DNA from: Flabesymbios commensalis | Taxonomy: Eukaryota > Annelida > Polychaeta > Terebellida > Flabelligeridae | Assembly: GCA_964017125.1 (NCBI GenBank) | Contig: OZ024908.1 | Location: 79,238,919-79,302,918, forward strand | DNA length: 64,000 nt | Reading direction: 5' to 3' | Made by a program: the position numbers and the translations under genes | Notes under the pieces: model-generated | What the model was told of the DNA's origin: nothing | Database searches by the model: none | Seen by the model: only the letters and a program-made list of their open reading frames with translations | Shown: positions 12,101-22,900 of the stretch, piece by piece | Position numbering within the stretch: the stretch's first letter is position 1 | Layout of the letters: each line of letters begins with the position of its first letter

Positions 12101-13830
12101 ACCAAAACTTTAGTTGATATCATTATCGTGCAAAATTAAAAATGACTGCCAATAAATCATTAATGAAGTTATTATAGCTTCATCAACATTTAGATTGATC
12201 TATAGGCCTACTTGATTTTTTGACCAAAGCACGTGTTTCGGTATCAAAGAATATAATCAAACACATGAGAACATTCTTGAAATCATTAGGCCTACCCGGT
12301 ACCATGCAAAATTAAAAATAGCCGATATGAAATCTTCATCAATAATTGAGATAGAGACGAGATCAACTTTGCAGACAGGAATTTTTTTCATGAAAGCGAA
12401 ATAGATATTTTGCTTGAGGCAGAGTATGGAATAAATAAAATAGGCTTATTGCAGACGGAAGTGAAATAGGCCTACATACTGTAATAAGCTTTTATTTGGC
12501 GTGGAATTAATTCTTGTACATTTCACGCAAGGACCGTGTGCGCAAATTTATATTCCTGCCAAATATTGTTCACTACTAGTATTTCGTGAACTTTGGGACT
12601 GGGTTTTAAAGGGTGTGACTGCCGCTGTAAAGCCGACAGTGGTTATGTAATCTAATCGTGTGATTATCAAACTAACTTGTGAAAGTTTAAGTCCTAGGAT
12701 TGAGATTTGAATCACTGAATGACAATGACCCTGTGACAAGTGTCAAATATATTTTTAGTATGACAAAAAATTTTAACAGGCTGTTTTCACAAATATGTGC
12801 ACATATAATTTTTTTAACATCCCCCAATTAAACAGATACGTACGATGTGCTTTAAAAAAATTAAAGCCAAAAATGTATAGACATATGTCACTGAAACGAC
12901 ACATGTAGCAAATCAGCAGCAGGATAATTATAAATTAAATGATAACTTGTTGGATTCATAGGGCTAATGAGCCGCGCTGTATCAAGGGGATAGCTTCAAT
13001 GGTCGGTCATCCCCATCCAGTTAATTGGTGATCATACCGTTATGTGTACCTACAATGCTGCGTCATAGTGATTACTAGACGGGAAGGGTGACGACAGTCG
13101 TTACTGTGAGATAACAAATTATTGTCTCAAGGCCCATAATTTCAACTTCAAAAAATATTTTCCCTCGAATGTAAAAGACCGCGAATTGGACAAAAATCGG
13201 TTTGCATGAATATTCATACTCGCAAAATTAAAGTATGTTACAATAATTTGTTGAATTTAAAAACTCTAGCCCACCCTAGTAATTGAATGATGCCCTAATT
13301 GATTTGGTCGTGGGCTCTCCGGACATTGTCCATTTCATATTATAAGACATTGCAACTTACAATATTACATTAAATTATTTATGTTCTGGTCGGCGATCAG
13401 ATCGATGTTTAGGTCGGCGAACAGATCAATAACACAATGAATGAAGGTGGCTAAAATCAATAAAATACAATCAAATTATTATACAATTACTTATATAGGC
13501 CTACTCTGAAGCTAGCTAGCTACGTTGTGACACGTACAAGGCTACTCTGAAGCCTACTATTATATAGGCCTATTGGGTGCGAAACGTCTTTATCAAATAT
13601 GCAGAAGGGACGAAACTAATTCCCAAATTATAAAATTGGTGCGAACCGTTTTTCCAAATTATGACTAGTGGGCAAAAAGTCTTTCTGAATATTTAGTTAG
13701 GGTGCGAAACGTCTTTCTAAACAATGACCAAGTCAAAGTAAATAAATAATAGCACGGTCTTATAAAAATGTGAATAGCGGGTTTACATTTTGCAGGTGGT
13801 GGTTCCCCAGAAAGAACCGATTTACGTCCG
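9170..13830. other. intergenic upstream of UBE2R, no gene seen
   Basis: Mostly AT-rich. A GC-richer block at about 10,170-11,960 holds, on the minus strand, a TATAAA (near 11,208) and a perfect GGTTCGAGTCC box (near 10,995), and may be an old LTR or repeat. A degenerate direct repeat with the core GGTGCGAAACGTCTTT lies at about 13,565-13,720. No exon candidates. Confidence 0.35.
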
Positions 13831-13836
13831 ATATTG

Positions 13837-13844
13837 TGACGTCA
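13837..13844 (+). promoter_or_regulatory. palindromic CRE (TGACGTCA) upstream of UBE2R
   Basis: A perfect TGACGTCA lies 128 bp upstream of the start codon of the UBE2R gene. This is the full consensus site for CREB/ATF factors, commonly found close to transcription starts of housekeeping genes. No TATA box is evident between it and the ATG. The assignment is inferred from position and sequence. Confidence 0.5.
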
Positions 13845-13971
13845 TAAAGAAAAGCAGCCATAATTCAGCAAGAGGTAGAGAACCAAAACACAAAGACAAG
13901 TCTACTGCGACATTTCTCTTATTTAGGTTACATATTGTTTTCTAGAATTAGAGTAGAACACAAGAATAAGT

Positions 13972-16900
13972 ATGGCGCTCTCTGGCGCAGTTAGAACACT
14001 ACAGTTGGAAATGAAGAAAATCCAGGAAGAGCCAGTGGAAGGTTTTCGTGTCAGGCTCATAAATGACGACAACTTGTTTGAGTGGGAAGTTGCCATTTTC
14101 GGACCCCCGGGAACGCTCTACGAAGCGGGTTATTTCAAGGTAGACACCCCGTATACATGGTATAGGCCTACAAGGCAACATATCCTAGTATACTATTACT
14201 ACTACTATGCCGATAGGGACCTAGACTATCAGTATGATCACCACATACAAAGTCCGTCCGGCGGTGGGGAATTGTCCAAAATGAAAGTTAGCTTTTTTCC
14301 CCTTATTTACTCAATATTGCATTATAAATTACAGAAATGGTATTGGTGTATCAAAAATCCCATTTGGCATTTATTTTTATAAAAAAAACTGCCAATACTC
14401 GTGCACTTAATTTATTAATCAGCCGTTTTAATCTCGCCTCTGTAACGCCATAACTCGGCATAAGCGCCGGTGGTTAACTACGCAATTTATCGCTCACCAT
14501 TTAGATGAGCTCACGTCAGAAAACCGGCGGGGGTGTTCAGTGTAGTTGCAACTAGCCCCAATGGTCGGTTGTTTTTTTGGCTTATTTTCGTCCATATTTA
14601 TAGCGCTATATCGGCCTCGGCGCTCATAAAGAACGTTATATATGCCTAGCTTGTACTGCAAGAGTCAAGCGCGCAAGGCCAAGAGTCATGTCAGCAAGTG
14701 CTTGCTGAATTAAAAGCACCCCTCTCCTAGTTTAGGCCCACCCTGGGTTCAATGTATTAAGCCCTCCTGACAGGTGAAGACCATAGAAATATACTTATGT
14801 AGGCCTATGTTCTGTGGTGAAGACTATGGCCTTATCCCCTGGCCTTATCTGCTTATGGGTGATGAATTTCTGTAATGACAACGAAAGATTAGTAGGGATA
14901 TACATCAATTAAATCAATAGTGTTTTATAATATTTCACATTCCCGTCATTTAGTAAAACGTAATGTCTCATTTATTATAACTAAATGACGGTCATATTTA
15001 TATAACATTTCCGTCATTTAGTAGAACGTAATGTCTCATTTATTATAACTAAATGACTGTCATATTTGTATAACATTTCCGTCATTTAGTAAAATGTAAT
15101 GTCTCATTTATTATAACTAAATGACGGACAAATATATATAACATTTCCGTCATTTAGTAAAATATATTGTCTCATTTATTATATAACTGAATGACGGTCA
15201 TTTTTATATAACATTTCCGTCATTTAATAAAACGTAATATCTCATTTATTATAACTAAATGACGGTCATATATTTAACATTTGCGTCACTTAGTAAAACG
15301 TAATGTCTCATTTATTATAAAGAAATGATTAAATGTTGGCCCCGCGTCGCACAACGCCTGTCAACATTAATCCGACATTGTCTAAACATTTTGTGTTAGG
15401 TAAAAACACTCACAGCCACATTGTACTTTAACTGCTCAGTCGACGATAACCCTTTACATACTACTTGTCAATTATCCACTCATTTAGATATCGCAGGTGG
15501 GTCTAATCCGGTAGTAGTACTACTACCGGAATAGGCCCACCATCAATAATTAACATATCGTAAATGGGCCAAAACTCATACACCCTTTAAATCACAAGGA
15601 AAAAAAATAAAGACCCCCTATTTGAATTTCCCATCAACCCCCAAAAAGTATCCAAGCCCCTATTTGCTATTTATTCCCGGGCCCCCCAAAAAACCATTTT
15701 CCACAGGGGTCTTTTCGCCCAAGGCATATCAATAACATTGCAGTTTAAAAATTGTAGAATATTTCCTTTATATACTCCTACTACCGGATTAAACCCAACT
15801 TCAGTCACTTAGATATGGCAGGTGGGCCTAAACTTATACACCCTTTAATTCCCAAGAATTATTTTATAAATTGTTATAAATTTCCCATTTACCCCCAAAA
15901 ATTATCCAAGCCCCTATTTGCTGTTTATTCCCGGGCCCCAAAAGAAAACCCTTTTCCCCAGGGGGTCTTTTCCCCCAAGGCATATCAATAATATTACAGT
16001 TTAAAAATCGTAGAATATTTCCCTTATATACTACTACCGGATTAGGCCCACCTACCATATCTAAGTGACTGAAGGTAGGCCTAATCCGGTAGTAGTACTA
16101 CTACCGGAATAGGCCCACCTCCAGTCACTTACATATGGTAGGTGGGCCTAAATTTATACACTATTTAATTCCCGAGAAACAATTATAAATTGTTTTAAAT
16201 TTTTTATTTACCCCCAAAAATTATCCAAGCCCTTATTTGCTGTTTATTCCCAGGCCCCAAAAGAAAACCCTTTTCTCCAGGGGGTCTTTTCCCCCAAGGC
16301 ATATCAATAACATTACAGTTTAAAGATTGTAGAATATTTCCTTTATATACTACTACCGGATTAGGCCCACCTACCATATCTAAGTGACTGAAGGTGGGCC
16401 TAATCCGGTAGTAGTACTACTACCGGATTAGGCCCACCTCCAGTCACTTACATTATGGTAGGTGGGCCTAAACTTATACACCCTTTAATTCCCCCCCAAA
16501 AAAATTGTAATTGTTTTAAATTTCTCATTTAGCCCCAAAAATTATATCTGATTATACCCACCTGAAGTGTTAATATAAATTTATACCCACATCACTGTTT
16601 TATTGGCACAGAGGTGGGCCTATAAGTTTATACCCACCTCAGTGCTAGATTACCACAGAGGTGGGCTTAGAAGTATATACCCAGGTGTGTATAAACCGGT
16701 AGATAGCCTTTAGAATGATCCGTTCAGAATCGTTGCCATGGTGACGCTTACATGGTTCAAGGTATCACATTTAAAATGGCAGCCGTGACAGTTGAAAGCC
16801 ATCGGCAAAAACTTAAAAAGGAGGATTAAAGCGGCAATATGTTGGATAACATAAATTTTTATAAATAATTTAAATGCCAAATGGAACATAGAGCAGGTGA

Positions 16901-19900
16901 ATATCATTTTTGATAGGTTTCATGCGTTATTTTTGAACTGGATACCAAAAAGCTGACTTTCATTTTGGACCATTCTCCACTGTCGGACAGACTTCAGATG
17001 TTGGCGGTAGAATAAAAAATGTTTTATATCCAAGCCTAGCCCGCCCTAAGCCTAGACCTAGATCATCATCTAACGTTAGCCACTGCATGCACTGACATTG
17101 TTCCTTCCTTCTATTCTAACTAGGCCTGAGTAAAGCCACCCAGCAAACACATCATTTGTATAAGCTATAAAATTTGACTTGTACAATGTTGGAACAACGT
17201 TGGAAGAGGTTGGGCCTGCGTTGTACAAATGTTATACAAATGTTTGGTGTTTGCTGGGCAAAGCCTGGCAAAGGCAAACTCCCCGCAATTGGCGCAAAGG
17301 CCAAAGCCTGGGACTGGGTAGTCTACCGATTCTAAACTTAATGACTAAAATAATAATACTGTAATTTGGAAACCATTCAATGTTCATCTTCATTCCATAA
17401 ATGAGGCTGTTATTCTGGTTTATTTTGGTGATTGATTGTATTCTGGTATTTAGTATTTACCAGAAATGGCAGAATACACTTACCAAAATAACCAGACTAA
17501 CAGCCTTGTTTATGGAATGACTAGTTAGCAAACGCCACCCTCCACAACGTGTTACGGGTTAGCAAGCATTCCATATCTGAACCGTAAGATAGCGCGATCG
17601 ATTTAACCCCTATTAACGCCCTCTAAATACATTTTTATTGGGTTGACCTAACTTAGTGACCTATTATGCATCCACTCAGCTGATTCTGAAACATTCCATC
17701 AGTTATTTATCAAGTGAGAGTATTTTTAAAACACCTCCCGAAAAATGTTTCAGCCATTTAAACCTTTTGTGATGATGTGAGTATTTTACGTTTCAGTTAC
17801 ATGCTGCGTTCTAACCTGGAACATAGTGGAGGGCGAGATCGTTCTAACTAGGAATGACATCCTATTATGATTTAAACAGTATAGACTTTGTCAGAATCTA
17901 TGTGTGTATTCCGGTGTCTATGGAAACAAAGAAAAACTTTGGAAAGCGTTTTAGGAACTGATGAACTTCTGCAAGTAAAATTTATAAGAGGTACAAGACT
18001 CTTTTAAAGTTTTGGATGGAAACTGCGTCTATGTCCATTGAAGTTCTTTTACGTCCAACTCTAGATGAGTCAGACGAGCCATCTGATTTACATGGTTCTC
18101 TGAGCCCCACGCCACAGCATCGCTGCACGCATGCCTAGGTAGTGTATACGACACATGGTAGTCCCAGGTGGTCACCCATCCAATTATGGTCCGGGCCCGG
18201 CGTTGCTTAACTTCAGTGATCGAGTCGACACCGATGAGCTAACGCCGTATTCCGTATGCCAGATTGATCATGATAATGAAATGAAAGTATAAGGTTGCAC
18301 TTCTATTATTACACTTCTTGGATAGTTCACACTCTAATAAGTCTATAAATATAATTACTGACATAAAAAACCTCTAGTATTCAATTTGATAATCGTTAGA
18401 AAACATTGGTGGATGTCAGACCCTAAACCTGAACAGTCTGTCATGGCAGTTAAAATTGGTTTGAATGGAAGTTTGATTAGCCATTTTCTCTTTGCAAATG
18501 TTGCTGAACATCCTTATCATTGATGTATAAATATTTTGCAAATCAATTACAAATTGATTAGCAAAAGGGCAGAATTTCCACGCCATAACCTGAAGAAGTG
18601 CCCCCCTTAAACTAAAAGAAACTGCATACATATCCATGGTAAGATCTACACTGGAATACAGCTGCGCCATATCGGATCCCTTCCGGAAGAAAGACATTGA
18701 TAAAATAAGTCAGATCCACAGGAACACTGCCAGATTTGTAACGCCAAACTAGTGCAGGAAACCTAATCTTTCTACTATGCTCGAATCACTGGGCTGGGAT
18801 GACCTTCAAACAGACGGAGAAATGCCAGATTGACTTTATTTTACAAAATTTTGAACGGCCTTGTCAATGTTTAGTTCCTGCTGACGAACATACTCGGGTT
18901 CCAACAACAGGCGAGTTCATATATGTCGTGTTTTTAGCATAAATACAAGTCATTATTTTTTGTCGAATGGGCGAGTGATGTAATCAGATAGTTATTCACA
19001 CTGCTTAGATTCATGATGGCAATGCGGGAATGGAACAGGGAAATCTCAATACTTCGCTAAGCGCTCTGTGTGCTTACCCATCAAACGTGAGTCGTTGACC
19101 TCTGTTGTTTCAACATTGGTGCACAGTCTCCGATACTGGGCCAAAAATACACCAACATTGGGGCAAAGCGTCGTGTTTGCTGTGCCATGATCCAAGCGCC
19201 ATCGCTGGCTTCCTGTGAAACAGAGCCGCCTAGCAGAAACATGTGGTCGGGATGCATGACAGGAGTGTCGAATGTTTCAACAGATGTTACCATACAATTA
19301 CTTGGCTGTCTTACTAAAACAGCCATGCAACCACTGCGTCGGCCACGCATCAGATTTGCGGTATTTAGATGGCATACACCTTTTAAGCTGTCTGATATTT
19401 TGGTATTTCTCGCTCACCTGTCTGAGGACTCGTGATCGAGAAATACCAAAATATCAGACAGTATCAGATAATTCGGATGTACATTATAATTCATTAAATT
19501 TCACTGTGGACAGAATCGAGTCGGACTGGTACAGTTAAAAATAGCGTGGCCAGATGGAACATTTAGGGTACAAAAACATGTCTGTTGTATAAAATGGTCA
19601 CTTTTGTGTAGCCACCACTGTCCAATTTCTGAATCTTGAAAAGAAATAGTTGTCTCTTATGAATGGCCACTTTTGGTTTGCATTAGGGTGGCTGCTCAAA
19701 ACAGGTTCTACTGTACCACAGTGCATGTGTTTCTTGGGTGCACACCTTGACAACATTTTATGTAACACAAATATTAAAGCCTAGATAATAACTTCACTGA
19801 AAGAGTATTTATAATGACCTTAGACCCATAATGTTCTTAGGTATTCAATATTCATAGGTATTACACTGCTGCATAAAATTTCAGCATGTGTGGTTCCCCA

Positions 19901-22900
19901 CTAAGTAATATCTGTCACATCTAATGAACAACAGATACTAAAAGCCATTATATTACAAAATCAGTCAATTTACCATCTTTAATGAGCAAATGGAAAGACA
20001 CAACAAACGAAAGTGATTTTTTTTTTTTTTATTAAAAATTACTAGGCGACTAGAGTCGCCCACAGCAGGCTGCGCTTGGTTTATTTTGGGCGACTGTAGC
20101 CGCTGGCATAGCAGTGTAAGGGTTAAGCTGAAAAGTCTACATTTATTTTCTTCGGTTACTAAACTTGCAGTCCTGTGGGCTTATGGAAATTTTATCAATC
20201 TTAATGGATGGAGTAATTAATCTTCACAGAATATATGTAGGCCTATGTAATTTATGTATTATCATGATTATAATATAAGTGAAACCTGTATTATAATTAG
20301 AATCGAATTTCGAGTTCATGTCAAGACAAACCAGGGGACTGGCAAGTTATAAGGAACCTGCCACTCCTCAGTAAAAACTGCCATTCCATGAAATTTGGTC
20401 GGTGTACTTGAACAGTTTGTAAATCTGCCAATTGACAAGAATGGCTAATAACCATCTTACATATTGTTTAGCCGGACTGGTTGAACTTCCGGTGAACTTG
20501 CAAACTTCAGTAAGAAAAGGCTTTTAGCCTTTCAGCTTGTGGACCGTCTTTAGACATCAGAATATCACGTCACGTCTGGTCAGATTCTGATGTCTAAAGA
20601 CTGTCCCCGCGCTGAAAGAATTAAAACATTTTTAGTGGCCGTAGACCCATAACATAGGTACCGTAATTGCCGGACTATACCGCGCTATTACTTTTTAACT
20701 GTCCACGCGATATACAACAGGTGTGTGATATATATGGCTGAGTCACTGCTGAATCCCTCTAATTGTCTAATCACTGATCTGAGTGAAATCAGCTGTGAAA
20801 TGTCAGTAGTTTTGTCACAGTTAGCGATGTTATATGCTGTGTATAACAACTGCCGTGACAGGTAGCCTCGTTTACGTGTGAACTAACACCAGAGAAAAAT
20901 TTGTTAAAATTTTTGATTAGCAATTTTCTCATCTAAGTTGTAACTTGCAAAACATCCTTATCATTGATGTATACATATTTTGCTAATCAATTACACATTT
21001 GATTAGCAAATGGACAGAATTGCGTAGCATATTGCTATGCGATACTGAACAAATTTTTCCCTGAACACGTCTCATTAGCAGGGTGTAATAATATAAGAGG
21101 GGATTAGTCATGTCTACAGTATTACTCTTATTCTCAGTTGAAAGGATTACCAGTTCAATGATAACTGATACACTGAGCAGTTATTCTGACATTCAACATA
21201 TGGCGAATATACAACAGCTTTCACATCAGACTAGCTGGCTCAACTGACACAACTCACATTATGTCTTATGGCAAAACTACACAACTGTTTTTGAGCTACA
21301 AGTGATTTGAAATGAATGCGCGACATTGGGCCACTTGCTCTGCTTCCATAAGTCATTGTGAAACACTGCAAAGTGGGCTCAATTCTGCCCGAATGTCAGG
21401 TGGCAGTTGTCCAAAGGCGATCCAGCACTTCGTGTTGTTGTGAGCAATGTCAAGCTATGAACATACATGGCAAACGCAAGACGTTGGTCATATGATGGCT
21501 CAATGTTGAGACAGGGTTGACTTGTTACTTATGCCAGGAGTGTGTGTATGCTATGTTGATCATGCTATTGCGTTGCTTATCCCACGAGTCATATTGGGCG
21601 TGGAAGACCATAACATTAAATGTCAGCACAAATACTGGCTTAATTGCGGTCTATTGTTTTTTGTTTTAAGAATATTTACAAAAATAATCCCACTTGCTAT
21701 TCCACGTCTTGTGGTGATATAAAATTAGCTCACTAATTACACGCTCATCTTGCTCATGGGCTCACAAGGGTTGACAGTTACGTCAGACGTTTTAATTACG
21801 TCACTGCATCGAACCGCAACACATTTTACCATAACATAAAATTATTCTGTTAATTATTATATAATAATATAAAACGCAATCTAAAATATCTAGGACCCGA
21901 GCAGTCACAAATCAATCTTGCTAACACACCATTAGCACTGGCGACTGTAGTGTCACAGCGATATTTAAAACTGCAGTAAATAAAGAGTGCGCAGTATCCA
22001 AGAAAGGCCTATTTCAACCTTCTGCACGTATAGACGAGTGCACAGTATAGTCCGGCAGTTATGGTATTCAAATGAAGAAGAAAGAGCTAACTAAGACATT
22101 TATGATGATTTCAAATTTTAAAAAAACCTTTGGTCTCCATGGTCTATTTAAAAATATTTCAGCATTGTAAGGGATAAGTTTTTTCCCTGTAAAAGCTGAA
22201 TCTTTCTTTTTTTTTGCAGGGAATGTATTGCTGGAAATTATGATGAGTGATTTTCTCTTTTAAGCTTTGACTCACATTTCATCCTTATCAAATATTTCGC
22301 CAATCAATTTTAAAATTGCATAGCTTTTCCCAGTTAGATACTGAACAAATTTAAGACCTTTTTTGAAATTTGATCATACTTTTTTGTTTTGCAGGCTGTG
22401 ATGAAATTCCCACATGATTACCCATACTCACCACCTACTGTAAAATTCCTGTCCAAGATGTGGCATCCCAATGTATATGAGGTAAGAGGCCATTCAAATC
22501 ATACATGTTAAAAAAATGAATCTTACTTAAAAGTTAACATGGTTAACATGGTTTTCCTCGCCTTAAAATGTTGATTCCGGGGTTCTCTTAATATTTTACA
22601 GACACCAGACACTCGCTTGGAGTCTTAAGTATATTTTAACATGAATCATGAGAATTGAAATTTTCACCCATTTGAAGTCAAAATCTTGTGTATCTTTTTG
22701 CTACCTGTACGTGAACTAATTGAGCCCTGAGACATGATTAGCACTTTGAGGTTTAATACTCCCCCTTGGATATGAAAGGGTGTATCTGCCACTTTGTGAA
22801 GTGGCAGATACACCCTTTCATATCCAAGGAGACAAATAGTTAAAACAACAAGAATACAATGGCTACTATTTTGTTTGTCACTGGGTACAGAATGGTGAAG

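Noticed and set aside
14936-15332. CRISPR-like array (regular repeats)
   Set aside because: The units are imperfect, have no unique spacers and lie in a eukaryotic intron.
18416-18697. Minus-strand open frame of 93 codons
   Set aside because: It crosses a hairpin MITE and the edge of a LINE fragment; no domain.
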